This document shows, in pieces, positions 45,910 through 55,614 of a stretch of DNA of 64,000 nt. This DNA comes from Aldehydirespirator sp965117015. Lineage in GTDB: Bacteria; Actinomycetota; Acidimicrobiia; Acidimicrobiales; Aldehydirespiratoraceae. The notes under the pieces are model-generated. The model did not search any database. It saw only the letters and a list, made by a program, of their open reading frames with translations, and was not told the origin of the DNA. The stretch covers positions 1,116,001-1,180,000 of the forward strand of contig OZ220747.1 of assembly GCA_965117015.1 (NCBI GenBank), given 5' to 3'. The position numbers and the translations under genes were made by a program. Within the stretch, counting starts at the first letter, position 1, and the number at the start of each line of letters is the position of its first letter.

Positions 45910-46383
45910 GTGCTCGTCGGTCTGGTTGTAAACGGATCCCAAACGACTGTCGACACGACCCCGGCGGCCAGGCTGCTCGATGTGCTGCGCGACCACCTGG
46001 ACCTGACCGGCGCCAAGGAGGCCTGCGGTCGGGGCGACTGCGGAGCGTGCACGGTGCTGGTCGGCGACCGGGCCGTGCCTTCGTGTCTGGTGCTGGCCGC
46101 CCGGGTGGGCGAGCCGGTGCGAACCGCCGAGGGCTTGGCCGCCGACGCCTCGGCTCTGCGGGAATCGTTCGCCGACTGGGGCGGGCTGCAATGCGGGTAT
46201 TGCACACCCGGACTGGTCGTGCGGGCTTATCAACTCATCGAATCCGGCGAGTGCGACACCTCCTCCAATGACGAAGTCCGGCAAGCCCTAGCAGGGAACT
46301 TCTGCCGCTGCACCGGCTACAACGGCGTGGTCGCCGCAGTGCAGCACGTCGCCGCGGACCGCGCCATACCCGACGGGGCTTGA
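45910..46383 (+). CDS. Molybdenum hydroxylase small subunit, two [2Fe-2S] clusters (CoxS-like)
   Basis: A 157-aa xanthine-oxidase-family iron-sulfur subunit. The plant-type ferredoxin cluster ligands are C39, C44, C47 and C59 (CGRGDCGAC); the second cluster near the Mo site is bound by C95, C98, C132 and C134 (CGYC and CRC). GTG 45910 is a fitting start. The gene order small subunit first, then a single fused large/FAD protein, differs from the common separate L, M, S layout. Its end overlaps the upstream part of the next reading frame; the true start of the fused subunit is at 46398, 14 bp after. Confidence 0.94.
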   Translation: MLVGLVVNGSQTTVDTTPAARLLDVLRDHLDLTGAKEACGRGDCGACTVLVGDRAVPSCLVLAARVGEPVRTAEGLAADASALRESFADWGGLQCGYCTPGLVVRAYQLIESGECDTSSNDEVRQALAGNFCRCTGYNGVVAAVQHVAADRAIPDGA

Positions 46384-46397
46384 GGGGCGAAGGAACC

Positions 46398-49300
46398 ATG
46401 GCGGGTCTCGGCCAGCGGGTACGGCCCGACCAATGGGATGAGCGGACCTCAGGCGCGGCCGTCTACACCACCGATGTGGTACTGCCCGGGATGCTCGAGG
46501 CCCGCATTCTGCGCAGCCCCCATCCCCACGCGGAGATCCGCAGCATCGATACCTCGCGAGCCGAGGCGCACGCCGGCGTGGCCGCAGTCATCACCGCCGG
46601 CGACCTGCCCGACCGCACCTACCTGCACCTGGGCGAGCCGTTCAGCGATCGGTCCGCGCTGGCGCGAGACCGGGTGCGGTTCATCGGTGAGGAGGTCGCC
46701 GCCGTAGCGGCCCGCACCCGGGCCGACGCCGACGCGGCCCACGACCTGATCGAAGTGGACTACAGGCTCAGAGACAGCGTGTTCACGTCCCGGGCCGCCC
46801 GCAGCTCGGGCGCGGCCACCGTGCACGACGACGCCGAGGGCAACCTGGCCCTCCAGACGGTGCGTTCCTACGGGGACCCCGACATGGCCAGGTCGCAGGC
46901 GGAGGCCTCGGTGAGCGGCACGTACACCTACGGGCCCGCGGCTCACACGTGCCTGGAGCCGCATTCGACGGTGGCCCGTTGGGATCCGGTTCGGCAGCAG
47001 CTCGACCTGTGGGTGTCCACCCAGGCGCCCTACTTCGTCCGCAAAGAGGTCGCCCACATGCTCGACCTGGACATGGATCAGGTTCGCACCCACCCGGTGG
47101 CCGTGGGCGGCGGCTTCGGGGCCAAGGCCAAGGCTGGCTGCCACGAGGTGGTCGCGGCCGCGCTGGCGATCAGGACGAAGCAGCCGGTGCGGCTGGTGCT
47201 CGACCGCGACGAGGAGTTCGCGGTCACCGCCGTGCGCCACGCTTTCGCGGTCGACCTGGCCACCGGAGCCCGGCGCGACGGAACCCTCACCCACCGCGAC
47301 GGCTACGTGACGGTGGACAACGGCGCCTACAACCACGCCGGGCCGTCGGTAGCCATCTACGCCACCATGCTGGCAGCCGGGCCGTACCGGTTGGAGGGGT
47401 GCGAGACTGCCGTGTCGCTGGTCTACACCAACAAACAGCCGGGCGCGTCGTTCCGCGGCTACGGCAACCCGCAGATGACCTTCGCGACCGAGTCGCAGAT
47501 CGACGAGTTGGCCGACGAGTTGGGAATCGACCCGATAGAGCTGCGTCTGCTCAACGCCCCCGGTCCGGGCGACGTGACCCTCACCGGCTGGCGGCTCGGA
47601 TCGGCCCGCCTGGACGAGTGCCTCCGGCGGGCCCGCGACGAGATCGGTTGGGAGACCAAGCGGGAGCTTGGCGGCTACGGGCGGGGCGTTGGAGTGGCCG
47701 CGGCCGTTCACGTCGCCGGAGCCAACGCCTTCGAGCACTCCGAACTGAGCGAGGCCGCGGTGGAGGTCCACGAGGACGGCACCGCTCGGGTGTGCTTCGC
47801 CGGAGCCGACGCCGGAACGGGCCAGGCCGCGCTGCTGCGCCAGATCGCGGCCGAGGAGCTGGGGCTTGCCTTCGACGACGTGTCGGTGACCATGATGGAC
47901 AGCCACGACGCTCCCCAGGACCTCGGGGCGTGGTCGTCGCGGGGCACGATGTGGAGCGGCCACGCCGCCGCCGACGCCGCCCGGAACGCGGCCCGAGCCC
48001 TGAAGGAGGCCGCAGCAGCCAAGTTCGGTACGGATCCCGCCCGGGTGACGCTCATCGAGGGTGAGGCCCGCTGCGGCGCCGACGCCGTGCCCATAGGGGA
48101 TGTCGTGGCCCTCGCCGGAGGCTCAGCCGACGGATGCCTGCGGACCGACGGCAGCTACCTCACCGATGTGGACAAGATGGACAAGGTGCACGGCCGGGGC
48201 CATTTCTCGCCCGCGTACTCCTTCTGCGTGCAGGCGGTGGAGGTGGAGGTGGACTACGCCACCGGCCAGGTCAAGGTGCTCGACGCGGTGACGGTGCACG
48301 ACTCGGGCGCGGCCCTCAACCCGGCCGCGGCCGAGGGTCAGGCCGTAGGGGCCATGGCCATGGGGCTCGGCGCCGCCCTCGGCGAGGAACTCGTCTACGA
48401 GCAGGGACGCCTGGTCAACCCCAGCCTGCTCGAGTACGCCGCGCCCAGAGCCTCGGACCTGCCTCCGATACGGGCCGTCCTGCTCGACGGGCACGACCCG
48501 GCCGGACCCTACGGAGCCAAGGGAATCGGCGAGATCGGGGTAGTGCCCGCGCCGGCCGCAGTGGCCAACGCGGTGGCCCACGCCACTGGGGTTCGAGCGA
48601 GGGAACTACCCCTCACCCCCGAGAAGCTCCTGCCGCTGCTCAACCCGAACACCTCGGCCGCCCGCGTGAGCCGCGGCAGGCCTCGGCCCGGCGCCCTGGG
48701 CTGGGAGATGATGTGGACCGGCCTTATGCGCAGCCTCTACGGGCGCGGCCTCTTCAAGCTTCTCGACCGGCTGGCCCGCAGACGTCGAAGCAGGCGAGGC
48801 CCGACGGCACCTGTTCCGGAGATAGAGGCAATCGAGCAGCCCGCCAGCGTGGCCGCGGCCGTCGAGGCTTGTGCCGCCCAGCCTGATGGCTCTGATTATC
48901 TGGGAGGCGGCACCGATCTGCTGGTGGCCCGGCAGCAGCGACTGACCGCGCCGGTTCGCCTCATCGACACGACCTCCGTCCGCGAGCTGCGACGACTCGA
49001 TGAGACGCCCGGCGGCGACCTGAGGATCGGCGCCGCGGTCACCCTGGAGGACCTTCGCCAACGGATGTCGGCGCCGGATGTCCAGCCGGGCGACTCGATG
49101 CTGTCCGACCTGCTCGAGGAACTCGCCACCCACCAGATCCGCGAACTGGCCACGGTCGGCGGCAACCTCCTGCAGGAGAAGCGCTGCGCCTTCTATCGCA
49201 ACGGTTTCGATTGCTACAAGCGCAGCGGATGGACCAGCCCCTGTTACGCCGTGCTCGGCGATCACCGGTTCCACCACGCGGTCCTCGGCGGGCATCGCTG

Positions 49301-49820
49301 CCAGGCCGTCACCCCGTCTGACCTGGCCACCGGCCTGCTGGCCCTCGACGCCGTCGCCGAGAGCGTGCCGTCCGGGTCGAAGCCTCCCCGCCGACGGACG
49401 ATCGACGAACTCTACGCGGGGCCGGGTGAGCCCGACCTGGCCGAGGCCGAACTGCTGACACAGGTGAGCGTGCCTTCGGCGGCCCGGGCCCGCTCTGCCG
49501 CCTTCGAGAAGCTGAGGCTCTACGCAGGTGACTTCGCGGTGTGCTCCGCAGCGGTGTCCCTGGCCCTCGACGCAGACGGCGCCACCATTACCGACGCACG
49601 GGTGTCCCTCGGCGCGGTGGCGCCCAAGCCGTACCGGGCCAAGCGCTCTGAGGAGCGACTGCTCGGTGCCAGCCTCCAAGACCCCGAAGCGCTCAGAGAG
49701 GCCTCCTGGGCGTGGGTCTACGACACCCAGCCGCTGCCCGGCAACGTATGGAAGGTAGAGGCCACCTGCGGCCTGCTGCACCGGGCCCTGACACGCATCG
49801 CCAGCAATACCAATCGATAA
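46398..49820 (+). CDS. Fused molybdenum hydroxylase large subunit and FAD/[4Fe-4S] subunit
   Basis: A 1140-aa fusion. Residues 1-750 are the Mo-binding large subunit: GGGFGAKAKAG, GASFRGYGNPQ (Mo-ligand loop of the 4-hydroxybenzoyl-CoA reductase/xanthine type, not the CO dehydrogenase AYRCSFR) and the catalytic Glu in GAKGIGEIG. A basic stretch (about 775-800) joins it to the FAD domain (about 815-1130): YLGGGTDLL and ATVGGNLLQ bind FAD. Between them the sequence EKRCAFYRNGFDC...SPC...HRC holds four Cys like the extra [4Fe-4S] cluster of HcrB and PaoB. It oxidises or reduces a ring or aldehyde carbon; substrate unknown. AAGGAA precedes ATG 46398. Confidence 0.93.
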   Translation: MAGLGQRVRPDQWDERTSGAAVYTTDVVLPGMLEARILRSPHPHAEIRSIDTSRAEAHAGVAAVITAGDLPDRTYLHLGEPFSDRSALARDRVRFIGEEVAAVAARTRADADAAHDLIEVDYRLRDSVFTSRAARSSGAATVHDDAEGNLALQTVRSYGDPDMARSQAEASVSGTYTYGPAAHTCLEPHSTVARWDPVRQQLDLWVSTQAPYFVRKEVAHMLDLDMDQVRTHPVAVGGGFGAKAKAGCHEVVAAALAIRTKQPVRLVLDRDEEFAVTAVRHAFAVDLATGARRDGTLTHRDGYVTVDNGAYNHAGPSVAIYATMLAAGPYRLEGCETAVSLVYTNKQPGASFRGYGNPQMTFATESQIDELADELGIDPIELRLLNAPGPGDVTLTGWRLGSARLDECLRRARDEIGWETKRELGGYGRGVGVAAAVHVAGANAFEHSELSEAAVEVHEDGTARVCFAGADAGTGQAALLRQIAAEELGLAFDDVSVTMMDSHDAPQDLGAWSSRGTMWSGHAAADAARNAARALKEAAAAKFGTDPARVTLIEGEARCGADAVPIGDVVALAGGSADGCLRTDGSYLTDVDKMDKVHGRGHFSPAYSFCVQAVEVEVDYATGQVKVLDAVTVHDSGAALNPAAAEGQAVGAMAMGLGAALGEELVYEQGRLVNPSLLEYAAPRASDLPPIRAVLLDGHDPAGPYGAKGIGEIGVVPAPAAVANAVAHATGVRARELPLTPEKLLPLLNPNTSAARVSRGRPRPGALGWEMMWTGLMRSLYGRGLFKLLDRLARRRRSRRGPTAPVPEIEAIEQPASVAAAVEACAAQPDGSDYLGGGTDLLVARQQRLTAPVRLIDTTSVRELRRLDETPGGDLRIGAAVTLEDLRQRMSAPDVQPGDSMLSDLLEELATHQIRELATVGGNLLQEKRCAFYRNGFDCYKRSGWTSPCYAVLGDHRFHHAVLGGHRCQAVTPSDLATGLLALDAVAESVPSGSKPPRRRTIDELYAGPGEPDLAEAELLTQVSVPSAARARSAAFEKLRLYAGDFAVCSAAVSLALDADGATITDARVSLGAVAPKPYRAKRSEERLLGASLQDPEALREASWAWVYDTQPLPGNVWKVEATCGLLHRALTRIASNTNR

Positions 49821-49842
49821 CAAGCGTTTTCATATCATTCTG

Positions 49843-49871
49843 TTGTCATAGCTGATCCAAGCCGGTACAGT
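49843..49871 (+). promoter_or_regulatory. Strong sigma70-like promoter for the gene at 49907
   Basis: TTGTCA (49843-49848), 17-bp spacer, TACAGT (49866-49871), followed by a purine-rich GGGGAGGAG ribosome site and ATG 49907. Both hexamers match at five and four of six positions. The region is visibly AT-rich compared with its surroundings. Confidence 0.65.
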
Positions 49872-49906
49872 CGTCCGCGTCCGCAACAAACACCGGGGAG
49901 GAGTCG

Positions 49907-50332
49907 ATGACAATGGACGGTACGGCCGAGAAACAACCTCCCGCCGGCGACTCCCCGGCAGAGCGTGTCGCCGCGCTGTTCGCGGATGCCCGTGCCCTCC
50001 ACGACGCCGCGCTGGGCCGCCTGGACGCCGGTGACATCAGGGACGCCGCCGAGAAGGCGTGGTGCGCCACGAAGCGGGCCGCCGACGGTCTCATCGTGGC
50101 ACGCACCGGCGAAGAGCCCACGAAATCCCCACTTACTACGAGGGAGATCAACCGTCTCGGTGTCGACGACCCGGACATTCGCCGCCTCGCCGATCACTAC
50201 CACATCGTCAAGGACGCGTTGCACGGCGACTGCTTCTACCTCGGGTTCTGCGAGCCGGTCGAACACACCGAGCGCCTCATTCACGAGACGCTCGACTACA
50301 TCGACGAAGCCGAGCGGCTGGCCGCCGCCTGA
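49907..50332 (+). CDS. PaREP1/HEPN-like helical protein
   Basis: A 141-aa all-helical protein. The core LDAGDIRDAAEKAWCATKRAADGLIV (about residues 40-66) is the signature of PaREP1/HEPN-type four-helix bundles, first described from hyperthermophilic archaea and common in toxin-antitoxin or nucleic-acid contexts. The HEPN RNase motif Rx4-6H is not evident (YHIVKDALHG lacks the leading Arg), so it may be non-catalytic. It has its own promoter and strong ribosome site. Its last 37 bases overlap, tail to tail, the end of the acyl-CoA ligase gene on the other strand. No antitoxin gene is adjacent. Confidence 0.75.
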   Translation: MTMDGTAEKQPPAGDSPAERVAALFADARALHDAALGRLDAGDIRDAAEKAWCATKRAADGLIVARTGEEPTKSPLTTREINRLGVDDPDIRRLADHYHIVKDALHGDCFYLGFCEPVEHTERLIHETLDYIDEAERLAAA

Positions 50333-51888
50333 CCTCCCTTCGACGGCTCGGCGGCAGCCTGTTCGGCCAGGAGGAACTTGCGGATCTTGCCGACGCTGGT
50401 TCGGGGCAGCTCGTCGATGAGGGTGATGGCGGCGGGACGCTTGGCCTTGGCCAGGCGCTCGGTGCACCAGGCGTCGAGCTCGGAGACGGACGGCGCCGCC
50501 GACGCATCCGCGGCGACCACGAAGGCCACGGGGACCTCGTCGCGGATCTCGTCGGGGCGGCCCACCACGGCCGCCTCGAGCACGGCGGGATGCTCGGCCA
50601 GGGTGGACTCGACCTCGACGATCGAGACGTTCTCGCCCGACACCTTGAGCACGTCCGAGCGGCGGCCGTCGAAGTAGTGGCGCCCGGTGCCGTCGCGCGT
50701 CGCCCGATCACCTGTCAGGAACCAGCCGTCCCGGAAGCTGGCCGCGGTGATGTCCGGGGCATCGAGATAGCCGGCGAACAGGGTGACGCCCGGCTCGCCC
50801 CCGACCACCACCTCGCCCACGACCCCCGGCTCCACCGAGCTTCCGGCCGCGTCCTGCACGTCCACCGCGCAGCCCGCAGATACCCGGCCCATCGAGGCGT
50901 GGTGGGGGTCGGCCGCCTCGTCGGTGAGGACCGCTGGGATGGTCTCGGTCATGCCGTAGAGCTGGCGGGGCCGGCAGCCGAACCACTCCGCCACCGTGGA
51001 GTACTGGTCGGCGGCGATGTTCTGCGCGTACCAGCAGTGACGCAGGACAACCCCCTCCGAGGGGCCGCCCCGGGCCAGGATCATGCGGATGGGCGCGGCG
51101 AACAGGCTGGCACAGGTCGCCGAGTGGCGGGCCGCAGCCGGCAGGAACCCCGACGCCGAGAAGGCCGGCATCAGGGCCACGCTCGCCCCGGTCCAGATGG
51201 CCGACGCGAACGAGTAGTACTGCGCGTTGGCGTGGAACAGGGGCAGCACCACCAACTGCCGGTCGTCGGGAGCGAGCCCGGCCGCGGTGGCCATGACCTT
51301 GCCGGCGAACGCGTAGTTGGCCTGGGTCACCTCCACACCTTTAGGCCGTCCGGTGGTGCCGGACGTGAACATCACCGCGGCCCTGTCGAGCAGACCGGCC
51401 TCCGGTCGCTCAGCGGCGGCTAGAGGCGCGGCGTCGAACGGCGCCAGCGCGGCATCGGCCTCGTCGATCTCGACGACGCTCAGGTCGTTCCGGCCCGCCG
51501 CGGCAACCGCGGCCCGGTAAGTGCCGGCCCTGGCCCCGGCGCACAACCCGACCGTGGGACGGGTGCGCTCGATGTGTCCGGCCAGTTCCGGCGCTCGACC
51601 CATCGGGTCAGACGGAACGATCCAGGCACCCAGGCGGGACGCGGCCAACCATACGGCCACGAACGTCGGCGAGTTGGTCAGGGCGAGATGGACAGCCGCG
51701 CCCGGCTCAGTGCCCAGAGCGGCCAGCGTCCCGGCCACCCGGTCCACAGCCTCGTCGAAGTCTCCGTAGCTCCAGCGGCACACGTCCCCCGACGGCGTCT
51801 CGAAGATCAGGAATGTCTCGTCGGCGCGGCCCGACACAGCCCGATCCCACACCGACGCGAAGGACACGGGCTCAGCCCAGGTGCTCAC
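50296..51888 (-). CDS. AMP-forming acyl-CoA synthetase (AMP-binding family)
   Basis: A 530-aa adenylate-forming enzyme. The P-loop A3 motif is VMFTSGTTGRPKGVE near residue 178; A5 is QLYGMTETIP; A7/A8 is WFLTGDRATRDGTGRHYFDGR; and the A10 lysine is in TSVGKIRKFLL near the end. It activates a carboxylic acid to acyl-CoA via acyl-AMP. The GTG start overlaps the HyuB stop by four bases, so it is coupled to hydantoinase expression and could activate the carboxylate they release. Length is normal. Confidence 0.92.
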   Translation of the reverse strand: MSTWAEPVSFASVWDRAVSGRADETFLIFETPSGDVCRWSYGDFDEAVDRVAGTLAALGTEPGAAVHLALTNSPTFVAVWLAASRLGAWIVPSDPMGRAPELAGHIERTRPTVGLCAGARAGTYRAAVAAAGRNDLSVVEIDEADAALAPFDAAPLAAAERPEAGLLDRAAVMFTSGTTGRPKGVEVTQANYAFAGKVMATAAGLAPDDRQLVVLPLFHANAQYYSFASAIWTGASVALMPAFSASGFLPAAARHSATCASLFAAPIRMILARGGPSEGVVLRHCWYAQNIAADQYSTVAEWFGCRPRQLYGMTETIPAVLTDEAADPHHASMGRVSAGCAVDVQDAAGSSVEPGVVGEVVVGGEPGVTLFAGYLDAPDITAASFRDGWFLTGDRATRDGTGRHYFDGRRSDVLKVSGENVSIVEVESTLAEHPAVLEAAVVGRPDEIRDEVPVAFVVAADASAAPSVSELDAWCTERLAKAKRPAAITLIDELPRTSVGKIRKFLLAEQAAAEPSKGGQAAASRSASSM

Positions 51889-53522
51889 GACCCGACCGGC
51901 TGATCCTGATCTGGCGGGTTCGATGCCGGCGCGCCGTATCCGCCGCCGCCGGGCAGTTCCAAGCGCACGGTGTCGCCGGGCTGGAGCGTTATACGGGTCT
52001 GGGTGGTCACCGGTTCGCCGTTCACCTGGAATGACCCCGACGCGCCCGGCTCGCCCCCGAAGATGCCCTGGGGCGGCTCGGTCAGGCGGCTGGTCACGGC
52101 GTTGAGCTGCCAGGGCCGGGCCGTGTCCACCTCGAATTCGATCACCTGACCCAGCCCGCCGGGCTGGGATCCGCCACCGCCTGAGTCCGGGCGCAGCGCC
52201 TTGCGCAGGAACCGGACCGGGGCCGACGCCTCCACCACCTCGATGGGCACCGCCGACACACCGGTGGGGTACGAACAGGCGTCGAGACCGGGTTTGGTGG
52301 CCCGGGCTCCCACGCCGCCCGCGTAGGTGAACATGGCGGTGATGAACGGCGACCCGTCGTCGTGGTGGCCGTTGACCTGCATGGTCCATACCGCACCAGC
52401 GCCTTCGGCCATGGCACCGGAGGGCTTGACCCGGGCCAGAGCCTTGAGCAGCGCATTGGGCAGGAACATCCCCACCACATGACGGGCCGTGCCCGGCTGC
52501 GGGGGCACCGCGTGCACAACCGATCCCTCCGGGGCCCTCATCTTGATGGGCGCCAGGCTGCCGTGGTTGTTGGGTATGTCGGGGTTGAGGACCGACCGAA
52601 CCGTGAAGGTGGTGTAGGCGTGGGTGTAGTTGCGGACCACGTTGATCCCCCAGGGACTGGCCTCGCTGGATCCCTCGTAGTCCACCGTGATCTCCCCGGC
52701 CTCGGGGTCGACATGCATGGTGCACACGATGTCCACCCGGCTCCCGTCGGCCAGATCGAGCACCGCCGAGGCGCCGTGGCTGCCTGCGTCCAGCTCACGG
52801 ATGGTGGCCCTGGTGGCGGCCTCGGAGCGCTCGATGATCTCGTCGGCGAGGTCCTCGATGTCGTCAAGGCCGTGGGTGTCGCACAGCGTGGCCAGCCGCT
52901 GCGCCCCCACCTCGCCCGAGGCCATCTGGGCATGGAGGTCGCCGGCCATGTGATCCGGCTGGCGGACATTCGACAGGATGAACTTCCAGACGTCGGCGTT
53001 GCGCTCCGAGCCTCCGGAGCCGTCGCCCCGCATCAGCCTGCAGATCGGGATCCAGAGCCCCTCCTCGAAGCAGTCCCGGCCGCCGGCGCCGATGCCATAG
53101 CCGCCCACGTCGGTGTGGTGGATCGTGGAACCGAACAGGGCGATCAGCCGGGGCTCGCCCCCGCCCGCCGGTACCCGCCAGGCCGGCACGAGCACGGTCA
53201 CGTCGAGGAGCTGGCCCGCGGTCTTGTACGGATCGTTGGTGATGAGCACGTCGCCGGGCACCAGCGACTCGACCGGATACTCCTCGAGCATGGCGGCTGC
53301 GCCGAGGGCCAGGCTGTTGATGTGGCCCGGTGTTCCCGTCACCGCTTGGGCCACCATGCGACCCCGCCGGTCGAACACGGCGTTGGCCAGGTCCCCGGCC
53401 TCGCGCACGATGGGGCTGAACGCGGCCCGCTGAAGGGCTCGGGCTTGCTCGTTCACCGTGGAGATCAGCGACTGCCACAGGATCTCCAACTCCACCGGAT
53501 CGAAGGCGGGAGCCTTGCTCAT
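51885..53522 (-). CDS. Hydantoinase/oxoprolinase family subunit B
   Basis: A 545-aa HyuB-type protein. Its N-terminal FDPVELEILWQSL and ARALQRAAFSPIVREAGD, the GHINSLALGAAAMLEEYP segment with metal-site His, ITNDPYKTAGQLLDV near 110, and GLWIPICRLM match N-methylhydantoinase B / acetophenone carboxylase subunits. It works with subunit A in an ATP-dependent hydrolysis or carboxylation. It overlaps subunit A by four bases (ATGA) and ends in a Pro/Asp tail. Confidence 0.92.
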   Translation of the reverse strand: MSKAPAFDPVELEILWQSLISTVNEQARALQRAAFSPIVREAGDLANAVFDRRGRMVAQAVTGTPGHINSLALGAAAMLEEYPVESLVPGDVLITNDPYKTAGQLLDVTVLVPAWRVPAGGGEPRLIALFGSTIHHTDVGGYGIGAGGRDCFEEGLWIPICRLMRGDGSGGSERNADVWKFILSNVRQPDHMAGDLHAQMASGEVGAQRLATLCDTHGLDDIEDLADEIIERSEAATRATIRELDAGSHGASAVLDLADGSRVDIVCTMHVDPEAGEITVDYEGSSEASPWGINVVRNYTHAYTTFTVRSVLNPDIPNNHGSLAPIKMRAPEGSVVHAVPPQPGTARHVVGMFLPNALLKALARVKPSGAMAEGAGAVWTMQVNGHHDDGSPFITAMFTYAGGVGARATKPGLDACSYPTGVSAVPIEVVEASAPVRFLRKALRPDSGGGGSQPGGLGQVIEFEVDTARPWQLNAVTSRLTEPPQGIFGGEPGASGSFQVNGEPVTTQTRITLQPGDTVRLELPGGGGYGAPASNPPDQDQPVGS

Positions 53523-55603
53523 GACCGGCTCCTGGTGGCCACGAGGCTCCCGTCGGACGCCACCTCCGCTTCCCAGCCCGGCCGGATCACGGTGGTGGTC
53601 TCGCGCTCCTCCACGATGGCCGGGCCCCCGAGCGTCGCTCCCACGCCCAGATCCTGCCGCCGGTACACGGGCACATCAACCGCGGCGGTGCCCCGCGCGA
53701 ACACCACCGGACGCCGCGACACCGGCTCAGCCGCGCCGGCCTCACCGGTGGCCCCGGTATCGGGGCGCACCTGAACCTTCTCGGCGTAGGCCGACAGCCG
53801 CCAGGTCACAGCCTCGACGGCCACATCGGGAATGGTCATGCCGTAGATCCGCCGGTATTCCGACTCGAAGGCGGCCCGCACATCGGCCTCGCTCGCGGGC
53901 CAGGCCTCGCCCGTGCCCACCCAGACCGTGATCTCGTTGCCCTGGCCCGAGTAGCGGGCATCAAGCCCGTAGCGGAACCGCACATCGTCGGCGGGCACGC
54001 CGGCGGCGGAGAGAACCCTGCGTCCCTCGCCTCGCAGTTCGTCGAGCAGCCCGTCCCGTTCGGCGACGTCCACGCCGTCGAGCAGCCGGGGCATGGAACG
54101 GGCCAGATCGATACGCACCGGCGACACCAGGGTCCCGAACGCGGAGAGCACGCTGGCGTTGACAGGGAAGATCACCCGGTCGCTCTCCAGGAGATCGGCC
54201 ACTCCGCAGGCGTGCACCGGCCCGGCGCCGCCGAAGGCCAGGATGGTGACCCCTCGGAGGTCAACTCCCTGCTCCACCCCGTGCATGCGGGCGGCCGCGG
54301 CCATGTTCTGGTTGACGACCTCATGGATCCCGGCGGCGGTGTCGACCGTTGACAGCCCCAAACCCTCCGCAGCAGGTGCCGTCGCCGCGTGGGCTGCCGC
54401 CGCGTCGAGAGGCATGTCACCTCCCAGGAAGGCACCCGGGTCGAGCAGTCCGAGCACTACGTCGGCGTCCGTCACCGCGGCCGTGGTGCCGCCCCGGCCG
54501 TAGGAGGCAGGACCGGGATCGGCCCCGGCGGACTCCGGCCCGACTTTCAGCAGACCAAAGCGGTCGAGACGGGCCAGCGATCCCCCGCCGGCGCCGATCT
54601 CGACCAGGTCGACCGACGGCACCGACACCGGGAAGCCCGACCCCTTCTTGAACCGGTAGATCCTGGCCACTTCGAAGGTGTTGGTGAGTGCCGGCTCGCC
54701 GTTCTCGATCAGGCAGGCCTTGGCCGTGGTGCCGCCCATGTCGAAGCACAGCAGCCGCTCGGAGCCGAGGCGGTTCGCGTACCACGTGCCGGCCAGAGCA
54801 CCGGCCGCCGGCCCCGACTCGACCAGGCGGATCGGACCCCGGGCCGCGTCGTCGGCCGACACCACACCGCCGTTGGACAGCATCATCAGCACCGCCCCGC
54901 CGAAACCCTCCGCCGAGAGCCATCTCTGCAACTCGTCGAGGTAGGGGCCGATCACCGGCATGGTGGCTGCATTGCAGGCCGCGGTGATCATGCGGGGGTA
55001 CTCGCGGATCTGCGGCGAGATCTCGGCGGAGATGCACACCGGCACTCCGAGCTGGTTGCGGAGATGCTCGGCCACGGCCTGCTCGTTGGCCGGGTTGACG
55101 TAGGAGTTGAGCAGGCACACGGCCACGGACTCCACCGCCGCGCCGGCCAGTTGCGAGCCCAGCCGGTCGAGGTCGGCGGCCGAGGGCTCGGCCAGCACGG
55201 CGCCGGTAGCCGACGTGCGCTCGTCGATCTCGAAGGTGAGATCCCGACCGATGGGGGGATCGGGAAACTCGATTTGGAGGTCGTACATGTCGTAGCGGTG
55301 CTCGTCGCGGATCAGCAGCGTGTCGCCGAAGCCTGTCGTCGTCACCAGTCCGGCCCGGCCGGTGCGACCCTCGATCAAGGCATTGGTGATGAGGGTGGTG
55401 GCGTGCACGATGGGCGCGGTGATGTCCGCCGGTGTGACCTGTGCCTTGGACAGGAGCTGGTTGACGCCGGCCCGTACGCCCTCCAGGGGCGCGGCCGGAG
55501 TGGTGAGGGTCTTGTCCACCACCACCCGGCCCGACTGACTGTCGAGCAGCACCACATCGGTGAAAGTCCCGCCAATGTCGACGGCCAGCCGCCAATCGGC
55601 CAT
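53519..55603 (-). CDS. Hydantoinase/oxoprolinase family subunit A (ATP-binding)
   Basis: A 694-aa HyuA-type protein. The actin-like ATPase starts at once with LAVDIGGTFTDVVLLD, and FDMGGTTAKACLI near residue 285 is the second phosphate loop; the C-terminal third is the small HyuA barrel. Members include ATP-hydrolysing N-methylhydantoinase, 5-oxoprolinase and acetone/acetophenone carboxylases; the pair alone does not decide between them. Start ATG 55603 is preferred over the longer frame because it begins exactly at the DIGGTFTD strand. The cupin gene ends 12 bp upstream. Confidence 0.92.
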   Translation of the reverse strand: MADWRLAVDIGGTFTDVVLLDSQSGRVVVDKTLTTPAAPLEGVRAGVNQLLSKAQVTPADITAPIVHATTLITNALIEGRTGRAGLVTTTGFGDTLLIRDEHRYDMYDLQIEFPDPPIGRDLTFEIDERTSATGAVLAEPSAADLDRLGSQLAGAAVESVAVCLLNSYVNPANEQAVAEHLRNQLGVPVCISAEISPQIREYPRMITAACNAATMPVIGPYLDELQRWLSAEGFGGAVLMMLSNGGVVSADDAARGPIRLVESGPAAGALAGTWYANRLGSERLLCFDMGGTTAKACLIENGEPALTNTFEVARIYRFKKGSGFPVSVPSVDLVEIGAGGGSLARLDRFGLLKVGPESAGADPGPASYGRGGTTAAVTDADVVLGLLDPGAFLGGDMPLDAAAAHAATAPAAEGLGLSTVDTAAGIHEVVNQNMAAAARMHGVEQGVDLRGVTILAFGGAGPVHACGVADLLESDRVIFPVNASVLSAFGTLVSPVRIDLARSMPRLLDGVDVAERDGLLDELRGEGRRVLSAAGVPADDVRFRYGLDARYSGQGNEITVWVGTGEAWPASEADVRAAFESEYRRIYGMTIPDVAVEAVTWRLSAYAEKVQVRPDTGATGEAGAAEPVSRRPVVFARGTAAVDVPVYRRQDLGVGATLGGPAIVEERETTTVIRPGWEAEVASDGSLVATRSRS

Positions 55604-55614
55604 ATCAGCCGTGG

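Noticed and set aside
46398..48650. Carbon monoxide dehydrogenase large subunit
   Set aside because: The active-site loop is GASFRGYGNPQ rather than the CoxL AYRCSFR-type sequence.
49907..50332. Toxin of a HEPN/MNT toxin-antitoxin pair
   Set aside because: No MNT-type nucleotidyltransferase gene is adjacent and the Rx4-6H RNase motif is not evident.
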